A stretch of DNA of 64,000 bases, from positions 6,606,169 through 6,670,168 of the forward strand of contig NC_087079.1 of assembly GCF_026151205.1 (NCBI RefSeq), in the 5' to 3' direction. Made by a program: the position numbers and the translations under genes. Source of the DNA: Bolinopsis microptera (taxonomy: Eukaryota; Ctenophora; Tentaculata; Lobata; Bolinopsidae). How positions within the stretch are numbered: position 1 is the stretch's first letter; every line of letters begins with the position of its first letter. The notes below the pieces were generated by a model that was not told where the DNA came from, searched no databases, and was given only the letters and a program-made list of their open reading frames with translations. This document shows positions 32,401 to 42,963 of this stretch, in pieces.

Positions 32401-35400
32401 ACAACACCACTTTCGCCGCTTATAATAGCTCTTTCAATGTCAGAGGAAGATATTTCACCTAAAAATAGAAGCGCTCATGCTAAAGAAAGTAATATTTTCG
32501 AAAATCTTAGTACAAAATGGATACAAAAATCTGCTATGAGATTAGTTTAAAGATGTCAAAGATTGTTTTATATTAGAATTGAACTTAAGTTATTGACGAC
32601 GAGGCCTCACCTTTGCAGAGCTCAACTTCAGCGAATCTTGCCGTGTAAGTACGTTCCAACTCAGCAAGAGGCTTCAGTCGAGGATGGTAGACTAAATTTC
32701 CTCTGTTGTTGAGAATTATTGCGTAAAGTCCCACCTGTTTATTTTTAATTTAGCGAATATATTAGATTTGTCCTATGATTGAAACAGTTTCTTATGACGT
32801 GATATAATATAAGCTTTAATAAAACAGCGCAAACTCTGAACTCGGTTAATCACAGGCACTAATTTTTGCAATACAATGCAAATAACAAGCACAAATAACT
32901 ACTTAGCTTTTTTCACCTTGCTCAAATTAGCGACTTTACTGACAAGATTGCTTATCTTTATATCAAGTCCCACAATCCCTGTCTTTTTCTCCTGAGAGCA
33001 CGATTTGTCGTGAATATTGAACACAACCATTTGATCCTTTTGTTGATCTTAATGCAACTATTATCTGATAAAAGCTAAGTAACGACACCAGCTAGGTACT
33101 GAAGTACTCGACAGTCACATCTACCCAAGGAACTTCCCAATGGCCATGTTAATTGTTAGCAAGTTGGAAACTAAATACCTTAATTCCCAAAAATTTGGGC
33201 GACAAAAAATTTGAGCGGGCCTCTCGCCCAAATTTTTTGCAGACCAAATTAATTGCATAAATCTTTTCCGTCTGCTAAATTTTTTGCTAACCAAACTTTT
33301 GGCATTTGGCCTGTGGCCCTGAAATCTATAGAAAGATGGCTTTTTCTTCATATCCAAGTGAAATATTATTTGAAATTTTAGTTTTCTAATCTGTCATTCA
33401 TGGCTTGACCAAGTAAAAAGGCTTATATTTTAAATGAATAGAAATAACTGGAATAGCTAACAGCTACTAATAAAACAAATGGCTAGAGGTACGGATAGCT
33501 AGAGATTTAAACAAGATATGCCAATGGATTATCATCCACCGTAAAGTCTGATCTACAAGCTTACAAGCATCAGTTATACCCGACTTCTCAAAGCCTTTCC
33601 TTATGTCATCTGGCCTCCCTTTTAAATATACAAAAAGTTCGTTGATCCAACGAGCGTGTACTTCACGGATCACTGTCAAGCGGGTATCAATTTTCACATT
33701 GTCTGATGAAACTCCTCCATTGAGCTGACACACTATGTTTTTCGCGTACGGTCGCTGGACGGCCCCTGTCCCTTTTCACAGCTGGTAAATGTCTCCTGCA
33801 GGTGCTCCTGCATCCATGACTTTATCTGATATCACAGCAAGCAACAAGCATTCCACGTAACTGTAGTTCAAAGAATGTGATGGTGCATATGTCTGGTTAA
33901 TTAAAATTAGACTTGACCTTTGGTCCGGGTTTACAGTAGTTCGCTACACACAATTATGTACACCTTTGTTTCCTCCAAAGCTAAGCGTATGTGCCGCTTA
34001 GTTTGATAGATCATGATGTAAACCTTCTAATTTTCTTCCAAACCTTTCGACCATCTGGTGAGGCGTCATAATGATAATTGTATGTGAAAGGGGTATGATA
34101 AGATATGCTGAGTGTAAGTAGACTAAACTATCTGATTGAGAGACTAAATATCACTATTGTATATTTATCATTTTGTACTGTGCCATCATCACTGTATTTT
34201 TTAGTAGTTACTGGGCAGATCGTAAATTTCATAATGTGAAACAACTCAGACTACCACCTACATGCTTAAAATTGAAAGCAAAATGACTGGAATAATAAGG
34301 AATAATAATGAACTAAGGCAAATATCTAACTGAAATTTTAGTGGAAAATCGTTCATTTTTCGAAGAATTTGTGCCCAAATTTTCGGTCGCCCAAATGAGT
34401 TCAAATTTTCTGCCCAAATTTTTCGGGCTCAAATAAATTGTGCTCAATATAATGGCACACAAATTTTTGGGAACTAAGGTAACCCTAAAGAACTAACCTG
34501 ATAATAAGAAGGAGCGCTAACAGATAAGATCATCTGCTCCTCCAGTCTGTTTGTCTCCTCGAAGGTTCCTGGACTCCACTCATCTTTCTCTGTCTTCCAG
34601 GCAGCTTCCATATACGCGTTACTCCACTTCGGAGTGAAATTCCCTCGGCCACTGTTCGAGTTTTTGTTGATCATATTGAAGAATTTGAAGGTGTTTGCGT
34701 TGACATCGGATAGATGGCCCATCTCGAGGAAGTTTCCTCGGTTATTGCAAGCCATCTCCCTGAGACCGCTTGTTGTGGTTCGAGGATTTCCGCATGCAAA
34801 CGTGAACACCTGGCCAAGTAAGGAAGTAAATAGGAATACTTACGTAAGTTTACTAGTTTAAGTACTACACGTAAGTACATATAGTAAGTAACGTGGTTAG
34901 AAAATAAATAGTTTTTAGGACGTGAAAGCTTACATTTCAATCGGAGAAGATGGCATATCTATGAACAAATTATTCTTCTGGTTTTTGTTCTCGAGTGGAG
35001 ATGTCACTGCAAGTATAGTTTTTATTTCTTACCTGAACGTCTTGGTTAGGATTACGTCTCTCAAAGGTTTCTTTACAGTTCTGTATGGTACCGTCACTGA
35101 ATACTATCAGTACCTTTTGGCACTGAGCTGACCGGTTTATGTTGGCACTGTTATCTGTAAATATGGGGTTCTATCATCATAGCAGGTATTTGGTAATCGC
35201 ACTGCAAATCAACGTATACTGTATATCAATACCCCTATATTTTCAATCGATATACAGTGTATGCCGAAATCCGAATACACCCTCCCCGAACCCTAACTAA
35301 TCCCTCGGTATTATTAAAATATTTGAACACTCCGTTACAATTTATGAAACTTACTGAACATATCAAAAGCAGCTTCAACAGCCTTGTCGAAATTAGCTTC

Positions 35401-37722
35401 ATCATCCGGGCGAACATCCTGTATCCTCATATTGATCTCATGCTTGATTCGATCTGTGGCTCTGTTCAGCAGCTGATTAGAGAACCACGGAATTAGTAAT
35501 ATGTTAGCTTACGGTGGCTGTTGTCATGGCGACGTCACGCTGGCAGGCAAGCCAGCTGATAGTGATTTATATTGAAAAACGATATTATGTTTTAGTGTCA
35601 TATTTCGTTTTATTGTTACTGATTTGCTTTGTTGTCTTCACTCTTCTTCACTCATGCATGGGAAGAAACTCGCACGTTTTGGGGAAGATTTGCTGTTAAA
35701 TACTGATTTTATGAAATTACAAATATTAATCCATTAACATTATTCTTACCGTAATTGAATTATTGTGGCTGTCTGTTAAGTAGGCGGGTTGACTGGATAT
35801 TCCTATGAAGCCCAGAAAATCGTTATCAGACATTAGTTTCAGTATCTGTGAGGCTGTTTTCTGAGCCAAAGTTAGTGGCCACCCCACCATGCTGCCACTG
35901 AGAAGGTTCTAACGTTAAGACGGTAAAATAGTTTGGAAATTTGTGTGGGCTTCAGTGGGACTTGTAGTGAGCCATGTTGCATTGATTAGAGGCATCGACT
36001 AACACAAGTTAAAGTGAGATTAAAGTTGCTTTTTCGCCTTTATAGATTAATTTCCGTTTTTGACGTTTCTTAGCACCTGAGATCGAAGGCAATGATGATG
36101 TCCTTGGAGCACCCATCACCGTCTATAAACCAAGGTTGGAATCTGCAATCGTAATCCACAGTTTTCTGAGGGTTAAGTTTAGTGTCGAGACTCATTGAAG
36201 TATTGATGCCTAAAGCGTTTGTTACAAAACATATAGAGGGACATTGCTATGTTAACGAATGCAATGGATCAACCTGTTAGATTTACATTCAGAGTTACAC
36301 GTACCCTAGGAAAGTCAGCTGGGGCAGGGAACAGTCTCAATACTCCGTTCTCAGTGCAGAAATATTGCCAGATTAACAACTCAGACTCCTTCTTAAAGTT
36401 GTCAGTGAATGTTCCTCTCAGCCCTTTAGTCCAAATGATATCTGTCTCGACCTTAGAAGATAAGAGAAAGATCAAAATCCTGTTGCAAAGCGAAAGTTAC
36501 ATTCAAAATAGTATAGCTGGCTCGTGATACATAACATCGTTCTTAACTTTAACACAAAGGCCGTTATTTTATTATCATTCAAAGGCTAAGATTTGGCAAC
36601 AAAGATTACAATAGAAAGTTTGGGTGTGTAAGAGATTAGAGCTGATGACCCAACTTTATTCAGACGCTTAACAGTAATTCTAATATTTAATTTAACGTTG
36701 CTGGAAGCTCATTCCATTGGCTAATTGTTGTCGCGCATCGCATTAAACCTGCCGAGTCATTACCCACGACTACTTATAAACTCGGATGTGCGATTATACC
36801 TTTGTGCCGTTGATAGAGACGTCAGCAGGAGTTGAGAACACTGTCTCAGTAAAGGAGACGTTCTGGTCGTGTTGGAGAGAGTAGGACATGCTCTTCTTAG
36901 AATTACCCGACGCACTGTGAACACAAATAAATCTTCAGCAATGTATTATTATTATAAAACAGGATCTTACCGACAAAAATGATTCTTATAAATACCTTAA
37001 TGCGGTAAACTGTACCCTTGAAAAAGATTTTCCCAACATCTGTTGCATGCAGCTATATCTCTAATTTCGTACAATTCATGCAATTCAGCAATGTGCTCAT
37101 CATAAAGTTGGCCCATTGACAACAGGCCGACAAATTTGACATTTCTCAAAGATATATATTATGATATGATTTGTGGAAGAGCCTTCAGTTTTATGCAGTG
37201 ACCAACACGGAAAGATCTGCTTTACTACAATTGATGTTTCATACTCACGTGTCAAGATAAGACAGGATATAGTTTTCAGCCTCGTAATTCCCATTAGCCT
37301 CCTGGTATTCCTTCTTATACAGCTGTTGTACACGTGTCCTAAGATCGGACAGACATTTTGTGGCTCTGGTAAACTTGGCCTCCATGTCCCGGGAGATGTC
37401 CGCTATCAGACTTGGAATGTCCCATTTCTTAAACGAGAAATCAACTTTTTCGTACTCCTCTTTGAGCGTCCTGGTCATTTCATTTCGATCAGATCGTTTA
37501 TAAATAACAAGTTTACTGTTATGATAAATAGTTTTGGTTGAGTGGTTATTTATGTGTTAGTGCGAACCTGAACGATGTAGTAGTGTTGAAGTGTCTGTGA
37601 AGCCGCTTAGACACGAAGTTTGCTAAACTGACGGAAGATGCTAAGTTTTGTTGAGCGCTCTGTGACTCTGCTAGGATCAGGAGCAAAGTGGTAACGACAA
37701 TGAAAGGAAGGGGCAACTTCAT
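29462..37722 (-). CDS. CACNA2D: Voltage-gated calcium channel alpha2-delta subunit, 18 exons, about 990 aa
   Basis: Exons: 37722-37568, 37470-37249, 36914-36800, 36451-36301, 36209-36077, 35897-35750, 35472-35355, 35154-35033, 34809-34498, 32734-32611, 32458-32361, 32113-32002, 31933-31849, 31711-31621, 31081-30862, 30751-30674, 30493-30366, 30022-29462. Phases close throughout. Signal peptide (MKLPLPFIVVTTLLLILAES); VWA-N-type helical region; WQYFCTENGVLRLFPA just before the VWA domain (residues about 250-420), which has an intact MIDAS DLSGSM across the exon 5-6 junction and CQKVLIVFSDG; Cache-type segment (VGLYAIILNNRGNLVYHP, then SFPFFLALAIP); a delta-like Cys-rich end (CCKDYF, CTTC, CTC) and a hydrophobic tail (GLVSLVLGTFLLFHVL) fitting a GPI signal. 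Length matches the family. Alpha2-delta binds the pore subunit and promotes its surface delivery. The exon 4 end is the weakest junction. Confidence 0.9.
31251..31435. repeat. 32-bp minisatellite, about six copies
   Basis: Units of AGTCTTTAAACTGGATCTCA plus GAACAATCAGAC, nearly identical, in the intron between exons 14 and 15 of the alpha2-delta gene. Confidence 0.95.
31445..31600. mobile_element. Foldback MITE, nearly palindromic, 156 bp
   Basis: The ends GTACTGTAGTGCGACACGTA and TACGTGTCGCACTACAGTAC are exact complements and the arms continue with minor mismatches (CTAGTGCGAA / TTCGCACTAG). Internal copies of GTAGTGCGACACGTACC occur as well. It directly follows the 32-bp minisatellite in an intron of the alpha2-delta gene. 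No clear target duplication seen. Confidence 0.75.
33178..34479 (-). mobile_element. pogo/Tigger-like element, degraded, in an intron of the alpha2-delta gene
   Basis: Inverted ends CCTTAATTCCCAAAAATTTG (33178) and the complement of CAAATTTTTGGGAACTAAGG (ending 34479), each next to TA (33176-33177 and 34480-34481), the Tc1/mariner-superfamily target. The - strand frame 33733-33467 contains REVHARWINELFVYLKGRP followed by IRKGFEKSGITDA, resembling the C-terminal part of pogo/Tigger DDE transposases. The catalytic core is not recognisable, so the copy is dead. Confidence 0.7.
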
Positions 37723-38447
37723 AGCTCATCACATCCTACTATAGGTTTACTTATAGCCAGCTTCGGAGGTTTGAGTGATGTTAGACCGTAGACGTAAAGA
37801 AGGAAAAGCAGCAGCAGATTCAGATCTGCGCAAATAAACTGCCTGCACACAACTAGCTAACTAAACCATGGTAACAATACCGGACAATACTAAATACTGT
37901 GAGGCTGCTACACTTATAACAGTTACACAACTCAAACTATAATAGTATAATGCAAAGTTAGGCTTGCCACAAGCACCTATAACGGATACCTTGACTTTTA
38001 ATACAAGAGACCGACAAAGATAGCAAATGGGTGTCAATATTTCTGCATAGTGCATATGGCCGGATATTGGACCAAATCAACTCACCACTACCTAGGGATC
38101 TCCCGCTCACGAGAAAGCTCAGATAATCTACACGCATCATGCATGTTGAAATGGCTGCGATATAATCACTTTAAAGCTTTAATTGCAGTGTAATTGCCAT
38201 AAATATTCACTGATTTGCACACAGAACTAACGCTTAGCACACGAGGATGTCAACATATCTGGATCAAGTTTATAGTGAGGAAATCAGTACTCACAATACG
38301 TGGATAATCGGTCCTGTTTTTTGTTAGGAGCTAATGCAAGCAATGCTAAGGATTGGAATAATGATCTAAAGATAATATTAGCGTTTTATGCGGTAAACAA
38401 CCGGTACGACCTGATCCCTCTTCCAAGAGATAATAGTGATAAACATG

Positions 38448-38476
38448 ATAATAAACATAATATTATTATGTTTATT
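38448..38476. repeat. Perfect AT-rich palindrome, 14-bp arms
   Basis: TAATAAACATAATA, one base, then TATTATGTTTATTA. The arms are exactly complementary. Located about 730 bp upstream of the alpha2-delta start codon. Confidence 0.75.
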
Positions 38477-39049
38477 ATTAATAAAGGGTGACCGGATAAT
38501 AAGAGGTTAGGGTAATTCGTCACGGATAGTACGAGCTTCTTATAATTCTTCTGAGTAACCAGGGTTGCCACGGAATGTCATAAGGTTAAAAGCGAAGTTA
38601 ACCGATGAGAACGATTCATTTACGTTTGGGATGCACTATTCAAGCAAGCCTGAACGAACTAAAACTACAAACACTAGATATTATGCTAGTCTCGTCGCAA
38701 AAACGACTTAAAGAGCCTGCAGTTGTCATGGCAACCGTTTGATCTATGGCAGCCAGCAACCAAAGTGTTGCTTAATGGTTGCACTTAGAGACTACAGAGG
38801 CTAATAGTTGACTGTTCTGAGCTCCCAGCTGTTGCTCCCGGAAGTGATGAGTCTCTTGTGCATTTAAATGACGTGTTGGTCCATCAAAGACGTATAGACT
38901 TTAAAGGTTTGAGGTTATAACAAAATGAAGGGAGCTAACAGGTTATGGGTATGGTTACGGGCAGATAATCTGAACAGAGGATTGGTATGCATTTTGTCTG
39001 TACCACATTCTTAGGAAAGATCATGATACGACTGATATTTTATGTTAAA

Positions 39050-39200
39050 CTGTACGTGATGTTAAACTGTATGTGAGGTTAACCTGCATGTGAGGTTAAC
39101 CTGCATGTGAGGTTAACCTGCATGTGAGGTTAACCTGCATGTGAAGTTAACCTGCATGTGAAGTTAACCTGCATGTGATTTTAACCTGTATGTGATGTTT
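39050..39200. repeat. 17-bp minisatellite, about eight copies
   Basis: Units of GTTAACCTGCATGTGAG with drift at both edges of the array. Confidence 0.9.
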
Positions 39201-39295
39201 TAATTTCAGTTTTTCAACATCAATTCAAAAGTAATTTTGATTGATTATCCTAATTATTTTGATTTCTCTGAAATATGCCAACCGTAATAATATAA

Positions 39296-39934
39296 TTGCA
39301 GGACATCATCATGAAAGAGATGACCATGACTTCCACCACGAAATCCCTCACTCTCATTCTACTCCTAGTCCTAAGTTGTCTGCCACACAGATCCTACTCA
39401 TACGACTGTTACAACCAATGGTGTATCGGTACTGACATGTTGTACGGTGAGATGTTCTCCTGTGACCAGAGAAACCACCACTGTGAATACACGATATCTT
39501 CAATTAATTGTAAATCTGGTTACTCTGGAGATGGAATGATTTGTCCCTGCGACGTGTTTGAGTGCTACGACAATCCCTCAGACGGACATGCAGCCTGTCG
39601 TTGTCCTGAGTTAACACCCGTCATGACGAACTTAATGGTCGGTCTGGTCATGACAATCAGCATTGTCTCTGTTATTGTGGGTGTTGTGTTCTCGTTGAGG
39701 TCCGTATGTATGTATTTCAGAAGAGACCAGCCCTCTGGAACAGTTGACACAGTTGTGATTTCGAATCCAGGACATTTTGTAATGGGATTTGATGAACCAT
39801 TGGACACTCTTCCGTCGTACTTTGAGGTGCAGTTGGTTACATCTTGTGAGTCAGGAGCACCTCCGTCTTACTTGGAGGCTGTGAGAGAGGATGTGACTGT
39901 GTGTCCTGATACAGAACACGAGGGTTCTACATGA
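39296..39934 (+). CDS. Small type I membrane protein with Cys-rich ectodomain and PPSY tail
   Basis: One frame of 212 codons from 39296; Met at 39311 (MKEMTMTSTTKSLTLILLLV) is the likelier start as it sits just before a signal peptide core. The ectodomain has about 14 Cys with an EGF-like CKSGYSGDGMIC segment. A membrane span (LMVGLVMTISIVSVIVGVVF) is followed by basic FRRD and a tail of about 75 aa with LPSYFE and APPSYLEAV; PPSY is a PPxY ligand for WW domains of NEDD4-type ubiquitin ligases. The layout recalls Shisa-like adaptors but no family is claimed. A splice acceptor (AATTGCAG) precedes the start, so a 5' exon is likely; a frame MKGANRLWVWLRA at 38924-38983 could join in phase. The stop codon lies in the first unit of a minisatellite. 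Confidence 0.65.
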   Translation: MQDIIMKEMTMTSTTKSLTLILLLVLSCLPHRSYSYDCYNQWCIGTDMLYGEMFSCDQRNHHCEYTISSINCKSGYSGDGMICPCDVFECYDNPSDGHAACRCPELTPVMTNLMVGLVMTISIVSVIVGVVFSLRSVCMYFRRDQPSGTVDTVVISNPGHFVMGFDEPLDTLPSYFEVQLVTSCESGAPPSYLEAVREDVTVCPDTEHEGST

Positions 39935-40196
39935 GGGGTCTACATGAGGGGTCTACATGAGGGGTCTACATGAGGGGTCTACATGAGGGGTCTACATGAG
40001 GGGTCTACATGAGGGGTCTACATGAGCGGTCTACATGAGCGGTCTACATGAGGGGTCTACATGAGGGGTCTACATGAGGGGTCTACATGAGGGGTCTACA
40101 TGAGGGGTCTACATGAGGGGTCTACCCGTCTACATGAGCGGTCTACATGAGGGGTCTACATGAGGGGTCTACATGAGGGGTCTATATGAGGGGTCT
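39922..40196. repeat. 13-bp minisatellite (GGGGTCTACATGA), about 20 copies
   Basis: Nearly identical tandem units, a few with GAGCGG in place of GAGGGG. It begins inside the last codons of the PPSY gene and supplies its TGA stop, so the 3' UTR is satellite. Confidence 0.95.
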
Positions 40197-40296
40197 TTTT
40201 AGCAAAGAATTGACAAAGGGATCATTATAAGTCATATTTAAGCTGCTTCACACTTCAGCTTCAATGACCATTGGTTCTAAACGATATGGCCAGCGC

Positions 40297-40390
40297 TAAC
40301 TAGCGATAACTAGCGCTAACTAGCGCTAACTAGCGATAACTAGCGCTAACTAGCGCTAACTAGCGATAACTAGCGATAACTAGCGCCAGC
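40297..40390. repeat. 10-bp minisatellite (TAACTAGCGC/A)
   Basis: About nine units; the flanking stretch to about 40445 contains diverged copies and inverted GCGCTA motifs. Confidence 0.9.
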
Positions 40391-40954
40391 TGGCGCTATT
40401 CAAGGAGCTAGTAGTGAGCGTTAACTAGCGCTAATATTAATAGCGCCAACTATCACATTGCACCAGATAATATAGCGCTAGGACATCCTACCGGTTAAGT
40501 AGGATTTTCCTTTCACATAATAATAGTTTTCTCCGGATATCCAGCTTCCAGTAATATTATATCGGTCACGTGACTTGTGTCACTCACACTGGCTGGTTAA
40601 AAAATCAGTCAAAACTGTGAAATCTCGGTCAAGGAAACGGCACAAAAGCTTAGAGTTTCTATTTACTAATTATTTAAATGCTTGAGTCAAACCCTCTTAA
40701 ACTTTTCTTTTTTGGTTGTGGAATATGTAGTTATGATTGTGCAATAAATTTATACAGTTTCATTAAATTCAGAGTGAAATGATACATTTTTCTTTCTGAC
40801 ATTGGGCATGTACGTTTTTCTTTTAACATTTTTTGATAAATGTTCTCGATGACTTTTTTTATACGCTGTTCAATTCCTGTTTAAAAGTTTAATTCCTGTT
40901 TAATGTAAACAGTAAATGTTTTTAAATTTAAAACATTGACAATTACTGTCAATT

Positions 40955-41263
40955 TTAACACATTCCTAGTTCGATCCTCTTTTGATATAACATTCTTACA
41001 ACCTTTTTCAAGCTCTCTTCTGTGAGTAAAGGTGCGGCTTTCGAAACAGCTTGACTGTATGTGATTATCCCAGCTTGAACAGTGTCCTGACCGGCGGTCT
41101 TGACGGTGGAGTGCACGGATTCCAACTGATTCGATAATTTGCTTTCCAGAAGTTCAGGCTGCAGCTTGATAACAGTACTTTGCAATCGGATAAGATCGCT
41201 CTTCAACTCCTTCATATCTTTCTTGATATCCTGAAACATATTTACATGATCACTGGTTGTCAC
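40955..41263 (-). CDS. Short coiled-coil open frame, possibly a retrotransposon ORF1 remnant
   Basis: 102 codons beginning MTTSDHVNMFQDIKKDMKEL. The first half has heptad-like Leu/Lys spacing (LKSDLIRLQSTVIKLQPEL), then ITYSQAVSKAAPLL. Such a coiled coil followed by a YSQAV-type segment is common in LINE ORF1 proteins. No splice sites or neighbours suggest a host gene. Function not assigned. Confidence 0.35.
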   Translation of the reverse strand: MTTSDHVNMFQDIKKDMKELKSDLIRLQSTVIKLQPELLESKLSNQLESVHSTVKTAGQDTVQAGIITYSQAVSKAAPLLTEESLKKVVRMLYQKRIELGMC

Positions 41264-41668
41264 TAATTGAAAATTAATATTTAAAATTACGCGGGAGATT
41301 ATAAAATGAGTAGGGATGCATAATTAATCACTTTACACTCGATTATAACATGATCTGCTTTAACACGTTGTTCTTTATGCTTTAGCGGCTAAATTAGCCT
41401 TAGGTGGCTCTGACCCCAGGTTATTATGTTCATGTATAATGTTTATGTAATGTATCGTGATGGAAATAATTTAAACGGGCATATCCTGTCCAAACCCAGG
41501 ATGCACCACATGTAACTTTGTATGAAAAGGCTGAGCGCCGTCCAGTAAACAAACCTTATACTCTGACCCAACACTGTACTACTACTAACGGCCTTATAAT
41601 TATATGCTGAATATATAGAAACCCGGCCTAAAATAGAAACCAGTACGAGAAATTAGACCAACTTGTTT

Positions 41669-41915
41669 CACGTGATCTGATCGAGACAGTTTTTCGCCGA
41701 TATAGCTCGCCAAGGGTTAGGGAGCAGTTGACCGAGCGTGCTAATTCACTCTACAGTCTATCTTCGAGATTGTTCTAAAAGGGCCCGCAACAGTTGAAAC
41801 CAACTTGAATAGATGTATTTTCGGATGCTGATTCCGAATAACCCCCATGACATAGGGTTATTGTTAAAATACTCCCCTAGCGAGATATTGGCGAAAAACT
41901 GTTTCGATCACATGA
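41669..41915. mobile_element. MITE with inverted ends around CAGTTTTTCGCC
   Basis: The left arm TCACGTGATCTGATCGAGAC with AGTTTTTCGCCGATAT is complementary to the right arm ATATTGGCGAAAAACT with GTTTCGATCACATGA, with a few mismatches. Single arms of the same family occur at 43826-43876 (TTATCGGCAAAAACTGTTTT) and 59105-59142 (TTGTCGGCGAAAAATTGTTT). No target duplication identified. Confidence 0.6.
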
Positions 41916-41916
41916 C

Positions 41917-42155
41917 CTAAGATGAGAAATACGTACGGTACGTACCTTTAAAAATTGCTGTACGGTACGTACTTTTAAACTTGGGCTGAAAGGTACAGTG
42001 CTTGCAACTGCAAAAAAAAGCACAAAAACCACGTTCACACGACAACTTTTTCCCAAAAAAGGCTGTACCCTATAGGGCCTGTACGGTACGTACCTTTAAA
42101 GGTTGCTGTACCGTACGTATTTTAAGACCAGTACCGTACGTAATTCTCATTATAG
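41917..42155. mobile_element. MITE rich in GTACGGTACGTAC palindromes
   Basis: Begins CTAAGATGAGAAATACGTAC and ends GTACGTAATTCTCATTATAG, an imperfect inverted repeat. The interior carries three further copies of GTACGGTACGTAC or its complement next to CTTTAAA. The ends resemble those of the element at 42301-42787. Confidence 0.6.
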
Positions 42156-42300
42156 GTAACGAGGGTTGTTACACGCACGTGCACGTGCAAAGATTGTTAA
42201 AACAGCATTTTTATCGGTTTTGATGATATTACGTTGTGTTTAGTGCGAGCAACATTTTAATCGGCTGTATCTTCGGTTGTGTAGGATATTTTGACGCGAT

Positions 42301-42787
42301 CTAAGATGAGAAGTACGGACTCGTTTAGGGTGAAAAGTGTATGTACTTGTACGCAACTTTGAAAAGTCCGACTCATACGACGTACGATTCGTCGATTCAG
42401 ATAGATTTTTTTGTTTTTGAATTATTATCATCAGGGCCGTTGTAAAATGTAATTGTTTGCCGATGTTAAAGAAAATATACCGTTTGCGAACAAATTGAAC
42501 ACACAATTCTTAGGTCAGGCAAGCATTTAAAAGTAAAACAAAAATTCTACAAAATTACTAGACAATTTACTTATTTAAACAGCTTGTTTCTCCTAAAGAT
42601 ACATTTTAAGTTAATCGACGATTGGAATAAAAAACACAAGTTTTTGAAAACGCTCAATATTATTCCGTAACATGCGATTTAGAACTCTTCCATCGATTTC
42701 TAGAAGGAGAACTTTTCAGTAGAATTGAAAAGTACGTACGATACGAGTAAATTGAAAAGTCTGACTCATTCGTACTTCTCATCTTAG
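42301..42787. mobile_element. MITE with 8-bp target duplication and CTAAGATGAGAAGTACG ends
   Basis: GACGCGAT at 42293-42300 and 42788-42795 flanks an element that starts CTAAGATGAGAAGTACG and ends CGTACTTCTCATCTTAG, exact complements over 17 bp. Subterminal GAAAAGT.CGACTCAT motifs occur in both orientations. 487 bp, no transposase. The 8-bp duplication suggests a hAT- or P-type transposase, but the ends are not the usual CA...TG. Confidence 0.8.
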
Positions 42788-42963
42788 GACGCGATTTAAA
42801 CTTACTTACAAAAAATACTATTAACTTCCTCCCTGTGACCACGGGTTTTCTAGTAATATTATAAAACGATTATCACGTGTGCCAAACAACACTCTGGAAT
42901 TTGCAATACAAGTAAAACAATTTGACCAAAACCCATAATCATGGGTAGAGTGAACCGCTGCCA

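Larger units (their letters stand above)
37723..39295. other. Divergent intergenic region between the alpha2-delta and PPSY genes
   Basis: The two genes point away from each other, so both promoters lie here. It contains an AT palindrome near 38448-38476, and a 17-bp minisatellite at 39050-39200. A possible short upstream exon of the right-hand gene (ATG at 38924, GTATGC donor at 38984) is mentioned with that gene. Confidence 0.5.

Noticed and set aside
38924-38983. Upstream exon MKGANRLWVWLRA joined to the PPSY gene
   Set aside because: It is phase-compatible, but it would place about 25 residues ahead of the signal peptide; kept only as a possibility and not given its own entry.
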